32,935 nucleotides of DNA, taken from Desulfobacter vibrioformis DSM 8776. Its GTDB lineage: Bacteria; Desulfobacterota; Desulfobacteria; Desulfobacterales; Desulfobacteraceae. Positions 13,818-21,765 of the stretch are shown in pieces. The stretch's first letter is position 1, and each line of letters opens with the position of its first letter. Below the pieces are notes generated by a model. It did not search any database, was not told the DNA's origin, and saw nothing but the letters and a program-made list of their open reading frames with translations. Position numbers and translations under genes: made by a program. Location: assembly GCF_000745975.1 (NCBI RefSeq), contig NZ_JQKJ01000034.1, positions 1 to 32,935 on the forward strand, given 5' to 3'.

Positions 13818-16220
13818 ATGAATCACGCTGTACACAACAAGATCGTATCCTTTATCTGGTCCATTGCCGATGACTGCCTAAGAGACATTTATGTCAGGGG
13901 AAAATACCGGGATGTTATTTTGCCCATGGTGGTGCTGCGGCGTCTGGACAGCCTGCTGGAACCGTCCAAGGAAGCCGTACTCAGAGAAGCAGACTTTCAA
14001 AAAAAACAGATGGGATTGACGGAGCTGGACGGTAAAGGCCTTGAAGATGCCGCAGGCTTTGTGTTTTACAATACCAGCAAATGGACCTTGAAAAAACTGT
14101 TCACCGTGGCCGGCAACAACCAGCAGGTTTTAAAAGCCAATGTAGAGGAGTATCTTTCAGGATTTTCCGCCAACGTTAAGGAGATCATTGAAAAATTCAA
14201 CCTTAATGCCCAGATCCGCCATATGGCAGCCAAGGACGTTCTGCTGGATGTCCTGGAAAAATTCACATCGCCTTATCTGAACCTCACCCCCGAAGAAAAG
14301 CTGGACCCGGACGGCAATCCCATGCCGCCTTTAAGCAACCTGGGCATGGGGTATGTGTTTGAAGAGCTGATCCGCAAATTCAACGAAGAGAACAATGAAG
14401 AGGCAGGAGAGCATTTTACGCCAAGAGAAGTGATTGAGCTGATGACCCGTCTTGTCTTTGAACCGGTAAAGGAAAAGATGCCGCCGGTGATCACCATCTA
14501 TGACCCGGCCTGCGGGTCCGGCGGCATGCTCACGGAATCCCAGGCGTTTATTAAAAGGGAAACCGGGCGGCAGGCCGATGACGGGTATATTTATCTGTAC
14601 GGCAAAGAGATCAATGACGAAACCTATGCCATCTGTAAATCAGACATGATGATCAAGGGAAATGATCCGGGCTTTATCCGTCCCAATTCAACCCTTTCCA
14701 CGGATGAATTTGCAGGGACTGCCTTTGATTTCATGCTCTCCAACCCGCCCTACGGGAAAAGCTGGGCAAGCGAACAGAAATTTATCAAGGATGGCGCCAA
14801 TATCATTGACCCCCGGTTCAAGGTGACCCTGAAAAATTATTGGGGCGAACCCATGGAAGTGGACGCCGCACCCCGGTCCAGCGATGGGCAGCTTTTGTTC
14901 TTAATGGAGATGGTCAGCAAAATGAAGGCACCGGACCAGAACGTGTTCGGGTCGCGCATCGCCTCGGTTCACAACGGCTCTTCCCTGTTCACCGGGGATG
15001 CGGCAAGCGGTGAGAGCAATATCCGCCGCCACATCATTGAGAACGATCTGCTCGAAGCGGTTGTCCAATTGCCCAATAATCTGTTTTACAACACCGGCAT
15101 CACCACCTATATCTGGCTTTTGTCCAACAACAAATGTGATGCCAAAAAAGGAAAGATCCTGCTCGTTGATGCATCCAGGTGTTTTCAAAAATTGAGAAAA
15201 AACCTGGGGAACAAAAACTGCGGGTTCTCAGGCGCCCATATCCGCAAGATTGCTGCGGCCTGTGCAAAGATGCAGGCCATTGAGCCTATACAGGATGAAA
15301 AAGGAGAGGATACCGGTATTGGTGCCAAAGTATTTGAAAACAGCGACTTTGGATATTATAAGGTGGCCATTGAACGGCCGGACAGAAGATCGGCCCGGTT
15401 TACAAAAGAGTGCATCGCGCCCCTGCGTTTTGACAGGGCCTTTGCCGTTCCCATGGAATGGATATATGCGCAGTGGGGGGATGCCGTTTACACCCCTGGC
15501 ACCCTTGCGGATCATGAAAAGGAGATCCTGGCCTTTTGCCAGGACAACGGTGTTGCATTAAATACAAAGAGCCGCAAAAAACTGTTCAGTTTAAATAGCT
15601 GGAACAAGCATAAAGCCCTGGTAGACGCGGCCCAAAAGCTGATGGCGGCCATGGGCCGGGATGAATGCAAGGATTTTAACCGGTTTCAATCCCAGGTGGA
15701 TAACACCCTGAAAACCTTGAACCTGAAATTGTCGGCCCCGGAGAAAAAGGCTATTTTAACTGCGGTGTCCCGGTACGATGAAACCGCGAGGCGAGTGGTC
15801 AAAAAGAAGGTCAAACTGTCAGGAGACAAGCTTGAAAACCTGCTGGATCATCTGGGGTGCCGGCAAACAGACCTGCCGGACTTTGGATTTTATCCTGTGG
15901 CGGGCAAAAAGGGAGAATACCTGATTTTTGAACCCTGCTCGGATCTTAGGGACCATGAGTCCGTGCCCCTGAAAGATGATATCCATGACTTTTTCAAGAC
16001 GCAAGTCCTTCCCCATGTGCCCGAGGCCTGGATCAATCTGGATTCGGTGAAAATCGGCTATGAGATCAGTTTCAATAAATATTTCTACCGCCATAAGCCC
16101 TTGCGGAGCATGGAAGAGGTGGCCAGGGAGATCCTGGACCTGGAGCGCCGGGCCGAGGGGTTGATTGCCGATATTCTGGGCCTTGACGGGGCAGCGGTTT
16201 CAGGTGTGGAACATGACTGA
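13818..16220 (+). CDS. hsdM: Type I restriction-modification DNA methyltransferase subunit HsdM
   Basis: N6-adenine methyltransferase subunit; with HsdS it protects host DNA and with HsdR it forms the restriction complex. The 800 residues hold the HsdM N-terminal helical domain (about 1-150), the catalytic domain with SAM motif DPACGSGG (229-236) and catalytic NPPY (309-312), and a long C-terminal extension (about 560-800). Common HsdM proteins have about 500-550 residues, so this is a long subtype. AGGAATTAA precedes the ATG. The stop overlaps hsdS by eight bases. The catalytic motifs are intact, so it is probably active. Confidence 0.95.
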   Translation: MNHAVHNKIVSFIWSIADDCLRDIYVRGKYRDVILPMVVLRRLDSLLEPSKEAVLREADFQKKQMGLTELDGKGLEDAAGFVFYNTSKWTLKKLFTVAGNNQQVLKANVEEYLSGFSANVKEIIEKFNLNAQIRHMAAKDVLLDVLEKFTSPYLNLTPEEKLDPDGNPMPPLSNLGMGYVFEELIRKFNEENNEEAGEHFTPREVIELMTRLVFEPVKEKMPPVITIYDPACGSGGMLTESQAFIKRETGRQADDGYIYLYGKEINDETYAICKSDMMIKGNDPGFIRPNSTLSTDEFAGTAFDFMLSNPPYGKSWASEQKFIKDGANIIDPRFKVTLKNYWGEPMEVDAAPRSSDGQLLFLMEMVSKMKAPDQNVFGSRIASVHNGSSLFTGDAASGESNIRRHIIENDLLEAVVQLPNNLFYNTGITTYIWLLSNNKCDAKKGKILLVDASRCFQKLRKNLGNKNCGFSGAHIRKIAAACAKMQAIEPIQDEKGEDTGIGAKVFENSDFGYYKVAIERPDRRSARFTKECIAPLRFDRAFAVPMEWIYAQWGDAVYTPGTLADHEKEILAFCQDNGVALNTKSRKKLFSLNSWNKHKALVDAAQKLMAAMGRDECKDFNRFQSQVDNTLKTLNLKLSAPEKKAILTAVSRYDETARRVVKKKVKLSGDKLENLLDHLGCRQTDLPDFGFYPVAGKKGEYLIFEPCSDLRDHESVPLKDDIHDFFKTQVLPHVPEAWINLDSVKIGYEISFNKYFYRHKPLRSMEEVAREILDLERRAEGLIADILGLDGAAVSGVEHD

Positions 16221-17499
16221 TTTTTTACCCGTGATGCCGAGATATGAGGCTTATAAGGATTCCGGGGTGGCGTGGATTGGGGAAATTCCTAAAGACTGGA
16301 ATATCGAAAAAATAAAGTATCTTTTTAAAATAGGCCGAGGAAGAGTAATTTCCCAAGAAGAATTAGAAGAGTTTGGTCTATATCCTGTTTATTCGTCTCA
16401 AACAAGGGATGGGGGTCTTTTAGGTTTTATAAACTCATATGATTATAACTGTAAACAAATAACCTGGACAACAGACGGCGCTAATGCGGGAACTGTTTTT
16501 TTACGGGAAGGAAAACATAACTGTACAAACGTATGCGGTACGTTACAGGCTTTTTCAAAAAATTTATCTATGGAATATTTATCATTTGCATTAGGTGTGG
16601 GCACATTATTTTATAAACGTCCTGATACAAATGGGGCCAAAATTATGAGTGGTGAAATGGCTGAAATTAAAGTCCCATCCCCCCCTTTCCAAGAGCAAAC
16701 CTCCATAGCTAACTTCCTCAACTGTAAAACAACAAAAATCGACCAGGCAGTTGCCATCAAAGAGAAGCAAATCCGGCTTCTCAAAGAGCGCAAGCAGATC
16801 TTAATTCAGAATGCGGTGACAAAAGGCCTTGATCCGAATGTTCCCATGGCCGATTCAGGTGTGGAATGGATTGGGCAGATACCGGCGCATTGGCAGGTAA
16901 AACGTGCCAAGTATCTATTTATTGAAGTGGATGAACGCTCGACAACAGGCAAAGAAGAATTGTTATCGGTTTCACACATGACCGGCGTTACCCCTCGTTC
17001 TGAAAAAAATGTAAACATGTTTATGGCTGAAGACTATACGGGGTCAAAAACCTGCCGGAAAAATGATCTTGTTTTTAATATTATGTGGACATGGATGGGG
17101 GCGTTAGGGGTTTCTGACAGGTCCGGCATAGTCAGTTCTTCTTACGGTATTTTCAGACAGCAAAAAGATGGCCTGTTTAATTCGAATTACCTTGAATTTT
17201 TACTGAAAACAACAAAGTATATTGAGCATTATAATAAAGTTTCCACCGGCCTTCATTCATCTCGGTTAAGATTTTATGGTCATATGTTTTTCAACATGGA
17301 AATAGGTTTTCCCGACAGAAAAGAACAAGATCAGATTGTTACCCACATCCAAACCCAATCCACCAAAATAGACCAGGCCATAGCCATACAGGAGCAGATG
17401 ATCGAAAAGCTCAAAGAGTACAAGGCCACCCTGATCAACTCTGCCGTGACCGGGAAAATCAAGGTGCCGGATCCGGCAGAGAACAAGGTTGTGGCATAA
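16213..17499 (+). CDS. hsdS: Type I restriction-modification specificity subunit HsdS
   Basis: Recognises the split DNA target of the type I complex. The 428 residues show the two-fold HsdS plan: two target recognition domains, each beginning with a similar motif (SGVAWIGEIPKDWN near residue 17 and SGVEWIGQIPAHWQ near 217), and two conserved helical spacers (TKIDQAVAIKEKQIRLLKER and TKIDQAIAIQEQMIEKLKEY). Both recognition domains are visibly AT-richer than hsdM and hsdR: the 60-base line at 16561 has 16 G+C, that at 16381 has 21. The ATG at 16213 overlaps hsdM. It is intact, so the system should recognise a bipartite site; the target sequence cannot be read off. Confidence 0.93.
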   Translation: MTDFLPVMPRYEAYKDSGVAWIGEIPKDWNIEKIKYLFKIGRGRVISQEELEEFGLYPVYSSQTRDGGLLGFINSYDYNCKQITWTTDGANAGTVFLREGKHNCTNVCGTLQAFSKNLSMEYLSFALGVGTLFYKRPDTNGAKIMSGEMAEIKVPSPPFQEQTSIANFLNCKTTKIDQAVAIKEKQIRLLKERKQILIQNAVTKGLDPNVPMADSGVEWIGQIPAHWQVKRAKYLFIEVDERSTTGKEELLSVSHMTGVTPRSEKNVNMFMAEDYTGSKTCRKNDLVFNIMWTWMGALGVSDRSGIVSSSYGIFRQQKDGLFNSNYLEFLLKTTKYIEHYNKVSTGLHSSRLRFYGHMFFNMEIGFPDRKEQDQIVTHIQTQSTKIDQAIAIQEQMIEKLKEYKATLINSAVTGKIKVPDPAENKVVA

Positions 17500-17515
17500 T
17501 GATAAAAGGATAAAC

Positions 17516-17652
17516 CCAATGTCATAAATTTAAGCATTGAGCATTTTACCACGAAGAACACGAAGTTCACGAAGATATTAGCGCACTAACCTTCGTGTTC
17601 TTCGTGAACTTCGTGGTTTTAATCTCAGAACCTCTTAATCTTATGACATTGA
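17516..17652. repeat. Palindromic repeat element, copy 2 (137 bp)
   Basis: Lies between hsdS and hsdR. Outer ends are CCAATGTCATAAATTTAAG (17516-17534) and the complement of 17634-17652, matching at 16 of 19 positions. The left arm (17548-17574) is ACC then ACGAAG three times, separated by AAC and TTC; the right arm (17591-17617) is CTTCGT three times, separated by GTT and GAA, then GGT. It aligns with copy 1 in reverse orientation through the ends, the AAGCATTGAG.ATTTTA segment and the GGTTTTAAT segment. The arms have a different hexamer (ACGAAG instead of ATGAAG) but the same architecture. Confidence 0.85.
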
Positions 17653-17680
17653 GGATACCCCCTAAAAAAAGGAGCGTCAC

Positions 17681-20600
17681 ATGGTCAGCCAAACCAATGA
17701 ACAGGCCCTGGAAACTGCCATTGAAAGAAAGTTGACCGGCACCTGCCTCGAAGATCTCAAAACAGGGGATCTCAAAACCACGGCCCGGGATATGGACGAA
17801 GTGGCGGAAACCCGGGCACCCTTTGATACCCACCATGGATATGAGATCGGATATCACCAGCATTTCAATCCCCGGTTTGCCGTGGATGAAAAAAAATTCT
17901 GGGCCTTTCTTAAAAATACCCAGGAAAAAGAGATTGAAAAGCTGAAAAGCAAACGCCCGGGAAGCGATGAATGGCAACGAAAAATCCTTGAGCGCCTGGA
18001 CCGGATGATTAAAACAAAGGGGCTGTTACACCTGCTCAAAAAAGGCTTAAGCGTAGATGACGCCCATTTTTCATTGTTGTATCCAGCCCCCCTGGCAAGC
18101 TCTGCCAACCGGGTAAAAGAGCAGTTTCAAAGCAATGTGTTCAGCACCACAAGACAGGTCCACTACTCCCTGGACACCCCCGGTGAATCCATAGACCTTG
18201 TGCTGTTTCTCAACGGCCTTGCCTTTGCCACCCTGGAATTGAAGAACCCCTGGACCGGCCAGACCGCAAGATTCCACGGCCAGAAACAGTATCGCACCCA
18301 GCGGGACAAAAATCAGCCCCTGCTCCAGTTCGGCCGGTGCCTGGTCCATATGGCCGTGGATACCGATGAGGTCTATATGACCACCAAACTTGCAGGTCAA
18401 TCCACATTTTTCCTGCCCTTTAACAAGGGGCATGACCAGGGTGCCGGAAATCCCCCCAATGCAAACGGCCATAAATCCGCCTACCTTTGGGAGGAGGTTT
18501 TCAGCAAAACCAGTATTGCCAATATCATAGAGCATTTTGTACGGCTGGACGGAAAAGCCAAAGATCCGCTGAACAAGCGGACCTTGTTTTTCCCGAGATA
18601 TCATCAGATGGATGTGGTGCGCAAACTGATCCGGCACTCGGCAGAAAACGGGGTGGGACAGACCTGTCTGATCCAGCATTCGGCAGGGTCAGGCAAATCC
18701 AACTCCATCACCTGGGCCGCCTACCAGCTCATCGAAACCTATCCGCAAAACGGTCAGGTTCCCGGGGCAAAGGATCCGGAGCGCCCGCTGTTTGATTCGG
18801 TGATCGTGGTCACGGACCGGCGTCTTCTGGATAAACAGTTGCGGGAGACCATCAGAGAATTTTGTGAAGTAAAAAACATTGTTGCCCCGGCATACCGGGC
18901 CGCAGATTTAAAAGCGGCCCTGGAACAGGGAAAAAAGGTCATCATCACAACCATCCAGAAGTTTCCCTTTATCCTGGACGGGATCGGTGATCTGAGCCAA
19001 AAAAACTTTGCCGTGATCATTGACGAAGCCCACAGTTCCCAAAGCGGTTCTGCCCATGACAAGATGAACCGGGCCATGGGCACGGCAGCGGACAAAAAAA
19101 GCGACAGCGACAATGAGGCTCAAGATGACGCCCAGGATAAAATCCTCAAAGCCATGGCCGAACGAAAAATGCGGGGCAATGCATCTTATTTTGCCTTTAC
19201 CGCCACCCCCAAAAACAGCACCCTTGAAAAGTTTGGTGTCAAACAGGCCGACGGACAATTCAAGCCCTTCCACCTTTATTCCATGAAACAGGCCATTGAA
19301 GAGGGGTTTATCCTGGATGTCCTGGCCAATTACACGACCTATAAAAGCTATTACGAAATCCAGAAATCCATACAGGAGAATCCCCTGTTTAACACGCAAA
19401 AAGCCCAGAAAAAACTGCGGGCCTATGTGGAACGTCACCAGCAGACCATCAATATCAAGGCTGAAATTATCCTTGAGCACTTTATCCCCCGGGTGGTGAA
19501 CGCCAAGAAGCTTAGGGGCAAAGCCAAGGGCATGGTCGTCACCCAAAATATTGAAGCGGCCATCCGGTATTACAACGCCGTCACCCGGCTGCTGGAGAAA
19601 AAGGGAAATCCGTTCAAGGTGCTGATTGCATTTTCCGGCCACAAGGCGGTGGACGGCATTGAATATACCGAAAGCCTGATGAACGGATTCAGCGACAGCG
19701 AAACCAGGGACCGGTTTGATGGGGACGATTGCCGCCTGCTGGTGGTGGCCAATAAATATCTGACCGGATTTGATCAGCCCAAGCTGTCAGCCATGTATGT
19801 GGATAAAAAACTGCAACATGTTCTGGCGGTCCAGGCCCTGTCCCGGTTGAACCGGTCCGCACCAGGCTTAGGTAAAAAAACCGAAGATCTGTTCATCCTT
19901 GATTTCTTCAACAGCGTGGAGGATATCAAAGCTGCCTTTGACCGTTTCTATACAGCCACAAGCCTGTCCCGGGCCACGGATGTCAATGTCCTGCATGAAC
20001 TCAAAGTGTTCTTAGATGAGCAGGGCGTGTATGAATGGCAGGAGGTACAGCAGTTTGTGACTCTTTATTTCAACAACGCCGATGCCCAGCAGTTAAGCCC
20101 CTTTATTGATGTGGCAGCCCAGCGGTTTAACAAAGGACTTGAACTGGAAGACGAAGATAAAGCCGACTTTAAGATCAAGGCCAAGCAGTTTGTCAAAATT
20201 TACGGGCAGATGGCGTCCATCATGCCCTTTGAGATTATCGAATGGGAAAAACTGTTCTGGTTTTTAAAATTTTTAATTCCCAAATTGATCGTCAAAGACC
20301 CCAGGGCCGATGAAATCGATGAATTGCTCAACTCGGTTGACCTGTCTTCCTATGGATTGCAGCGGGTGAAATTGAACCACCCGATCCGTCTGGATGAAGA
20401 AGAAACGGCAGTTGAGCCCCAGAATCCGAATCCGCGCGGTGTCCACGGCGGTGAGGCAGAGCATGATCCTTTGGATGACATCATCCGCAATTTCAATGAA
20501 CGCTGGTTCCAGGGCTGGAGCGCAACGCCCCTGGAACAGCGGGTTAAATTTTTGAGCATCGCAGACAGCATCAAGGCCCACCCTGATTTTGACGACAAGT

Positions 20601-20770
20601 ATAAAAACAATCAGGATGCCCATACCCGGATTTTGGCGTTTCAAAAAATATTTGAGGATGTCATGCTCAAAAAACGGCGCGACGAACTGGAACTGTACAA
20701 ACTTCTGGCAGCCGATGCCGCATTCAAGTCAGCCATGCAGCAAAGTTTAAGACAGATTGTGGACGGATAA
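17681..20770 (+). CDS. hsdR: Type I restriction endonuclease/translocase subunit HsdR
   Basis: ATP-driven DNA translocase and nuclease of the type I complex. The 1029 residues contain, in order, a PD-(D/E)xK-type nuclease site (Asp172, Glu186, Lys188 in IDLVLFLNGLAFATLELKN), Walker A SAGSGKS (334-340), DEAH (448-451), motif III FTATP (506-510), later helicase motifs (VANKYLTGFDQPKLSAMYVD, QALSRLNRS) and a C-terminal helical region that would bind HsdM/HsdS. AAAGGAG lies six bases before the ATG. All key motifs are intact. The repeat element lies just upstream, so hsdR is separated from the overlapping hsdM-hsdS pair. Confidence 0.96.
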   Translation: MVSQTNEQALETAIERKLTGTCLEDLKTGDLKTTARDMDEVAETRAPFDTHHGYEIGYHQHFNPRFAVDEKKFWAFLKNTQEKEIEKLKSKRPGSDEWQRKILERLDRMIKTKGLLHLLKKGLSVDDAHFSLLYPAPLASSANRVKEQFQSNVFSTTRQVHYSLDTPGESIDLVLFLNGLAFATLELKNPWTGQTARFHGQKQYRTQRDKNQPLLQFGRCLVHMAVDTDEVYMTTKLAGQSTFFLPFNKGHDQGAGNPPNANGHKSAYLWEEVFSKTSIANIIEHFVRLDGKAKDPLNKRTLFFPRYHQMDVVRKLIRHSAENGVGQTCLIQHSAGSGKSNSITWAAYQLIETYPQNGQVPGAKDPERPLFDSVIVVTDRRLLDKQLRETIREFCEVKNIVAPAYRAADLKAALEQGKKVIITTIQKFPFILDGIGDLSQKNFAVIIDEAHSSQSGSAHDKMNRAMGTAADKKSDSDNEAQDDAQDKILKAMAERKMRGNASYFAFTATPKNSTLEKFGVKQADGQFKPFHLYSMKQAIEEGFILDVLANYTTYKSYYEIQKSIQENPLFNTQKAQKKLRAYVERHQQTINIKAEIILEHFIPRVVNAKKLRGKAKGMVVTQNIEAAIRYYNAVTRLLEKKGNPFKVLIAFSGHKAVDGIEYTESLMNGFSDSETRDRFDGDDCRLLVVANKYLTGFDQPKLSAMYVDKKLQHVLAVQALSRLNRSAPGLGKKTEDLFILDFFNSVEDIKAAFDRFYTATSLSRATDVNVLHELKVFLDEQGVYEWQEVQQFVTLYFNNADAQQLSPFIDVAAQRFNKGLELEDEDKADFKIKAKQFVKIYGQMASIMPFEIIEWEKLFWFLKFLIPKLIVKDPRADEIDELLNSVDLSSYGLQRVKLNHPIRLDEEETAVEPQNPNPRGVHGGEAEHDPLDDIIRNFNERWFQGWSATPLEQRVKFLSIADSIKAHPDFDDKYKNNQDAHTRILAFQKIFEDVMLKKRRDELELYKLLAADAAFKSAMQQSLRQIVDG

Positions 20771-20834
20771 ACAACCTCTATGTTCAAGAAGAAGGCACAA
20801 AGGCCGACATCGCAATCTGTGTCAACGGCACATG

Positions 20835-20868
20835 GAAGCGTCAGAAAGCAGCTTCTCATTCTTTTTTT
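20835..20868 (+). terminator. Candidate terminator after hsdR
   Basis: GAAGC (20835-20839) can pair with GCTTC (20851-20855), followed within seven bases by a run of seven T. The stem has only five pairs, so termination may be partial. It separates hsdR from the promoter motif at 20877. Confidence 0.35.
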
Positions 20869-20876
20869 CAAAACGA

Positions 20877-20902
20877 TGTAACCTTTTCATTGCTGGTTCG
20901 TT
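20877..20902 (+). promoter_or_regulatory. ECF-sigma promoter motif TGTAACC-N15-CGTT, site 1
   Basis: TGTAACC (20877-20883), 15 bases, then CGTT (20899-20902), 64 bases before the Gly/Lys-rich protein start. The AAC-containing -35 and CGT-containing -10 fit the general form of ECF sigma promoters. The identical pair with identical spacing precedes the operon that encodes the nearby ECF sigma factor. Just downstream is a 9-base direct repeat GCGCATCAA (20918-20926 and 20929-20937), which would fall in the early transcript. Confidence 0.65.
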
Positions 20903-20966
20903 TTCAAATTATATAGTGCGCATCAAGGGCGCATCAAATCATAACCCAAGGCAAAAGGAGTAAAAA

Positions 20967-21368
20967 ATGGTTAAAAACATGATCAAATTAGGTTTTCTTG
21001 CAACGATGATTGTTGTGTTTACCGGCACTGCATGGAGTGCACCTATGGAAACACAGGCAGGGGGCAGCAATCCGTACGTTCTGGCCAAAGCAGGAGGCCA
21101 TGGTCCCGGAGACGGTACAGGAAATGGTGGGGATGGACCTGGCGATGGGGGTGGTTACGGACCAGGCGACTGCGGCGCTGCCGGTTCAGCCGATACCATG
21201 CAACTTTTTGCTAAAAATGGTGGTGGTAAGGGCGGTGGTAAAGGTGGTAATGGTGGTGGTAAGGGTGGTGGTAAGGGTGGTGGTAAGGGCGGTAATGGAC
21301 CTGGCGACGGCACCGGTAACGGCGGTAACGGACCGAAGGACTGCACGGGGAACGGATCGGGGAGCTGA
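20967..21368 (+). CDS. Secreted Gly/Lys-rich repeat protein
   Basis: Unrecognised small exported protein of 133 residues. A Sec signal peptide (about 1-25, cleavage after WSA) precedes a mature part made almost wholly of Gly, Lys, Asp, Asn and Pro. Two GPGDGTGNGG blocks (residues 46-55 and 111-120) flank a tandem GGGK run (about 85-110). It has two cysteines (C69 in GPGDC and C126 in GPKDC), each next to an acidic Gly-rich turn, so a disulfide or metal site is possible. AAAAGGAG precedes the ATG. Promoter site 1 suggests control by the ECF sigma factor encoded convergently. Composition is too biased for family assignment; a cell-surface, matrix or metal-binding role is speculation. Confidence 0.8.
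   Translation: MVKNMIKLGFLATMIVVFTGTAWSAPMETQAGGSNPYVLAKAGGHGPGDGTGNGGDGPGDGGGYGPGDCGAAGSADTMQLFAKNGGGKGGGKGGNGGGKGGGKGGGKGGNGPGDGTGNGGNGPKDCTGNGSGS
21219..21296 (+). repeat. Tandem GGTGGTGGTAAG minisatellite within coding region
   Basis: Seven in-frame units in a row, five of 12 bases (GGTGGTGGTAAG and near copies) and two shortened 9-base units ending AAT, encode the GGGK/GGN run of the secreted protein. The in-frame unit length means copy-number changes would lengthen or shorten the protein without breaking the frame. Confidence 0.85.
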
Positions 21369-21393
21369 TAATTGCTCTAATCATTTAATCATT

Positions 21394-21432
21394 TCCGGCA
21401 CAACAGAAGAGATATTATTCTGTCGTGCCGGA
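21394..21432. terminator. Convergent hairpin terminator
   Basis: TCCGGCACAACAGAA (21394-21408) and its near-perfect complement (21418-21432) match at 14 of 15 positions around a 9-base loop. It sits between the plus-strand Gly/Lys-rich gene and the minus-strand lipoprotein gene. The right arm is the last codons of the lipoprotein gene and its stop codon lies in the loop. No strong T run follows on either strand, so it may end or stabilise transcripts from both sides. Confidence 0.6.
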
Positions 21433-21765
21433 CACTGTTTCAACCGCTGGATCAAAAATACAATTCCTGGAACCGAAATCATCACTTTCCTGCAGATGGC
21501 ATGCAGGCGTCACTGGCTGACCGTCAACAATATAAAAATAAGAAAAAGAACCACCGGCAGGCAGGCGAACCTCCCAGGCACCGGATACGTTCCGGGCCGG
21601 GACCGCTTTAAAATTATTCAGGCTTGATACAAAAAAGACCTTTTGAGCGGCAGGCTTCTTCAGATACAGTACCAGTTCACTCTTCCCCAGCCTGTAATAG
21701 TGTGTACGACTGCATCCCGCCAGGATTAAGACCGTTAAACAAAGGGTGAGCAGGCACTTCATCAT
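21415..21765 (-). CDS. E-set (CBM48/AMPK-beta-like) lipoprotein
   Basis: 116-residue predicted lipoprotein. Signal peptide with lipobox LAGC (Cys18), then a single immunoglobulin-like E-set domain of the type found in glycogen-binding AMPK-beta and CBM48 proteins (LVLYLKKPAAQKVFFVSSLN, then AWEVRLPAGGSFSYFYIVDG, ESDDFGSRNCIFDP). The same pattern, ending E.DDFG..N.I, occurs in the outer domain of the anti-sigma candidate encoded just upstream, so the two are likely paralogous domains. Its ATG overlaps the preceding stop by four bases. The conserved Trp residues that bind glycogen are not clearly present, so carbohydrate binding is uncertain. Confidence 0.75.
   Translation of the reverse strand: MMKCLLTLCLTVLILAGCSRTHYYRLGKSELVLYLKKPAAQKVFFVSSLNNFKAVPARNVSGAWEVRLPAGGSFSYFYIVDGQPVTPACHLQESDDFGSRNCIFDPAVETVSGTTE

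Noticed and set aside
18071-18679. 202-residue minus-strand open frame inside hsdR
   Set aside because: Antisense shadow of an intact hsdR with all catalytic motifs.
20967-21368. RiPP precursor matured by the radical SAM protein
   Set aside because: It has a Sec signal peptide, no leader-core pattern, and the radical SAM gene lies about 15 kb away in another operon with a binding-lobe fusion instead of a peptide-binding domain.
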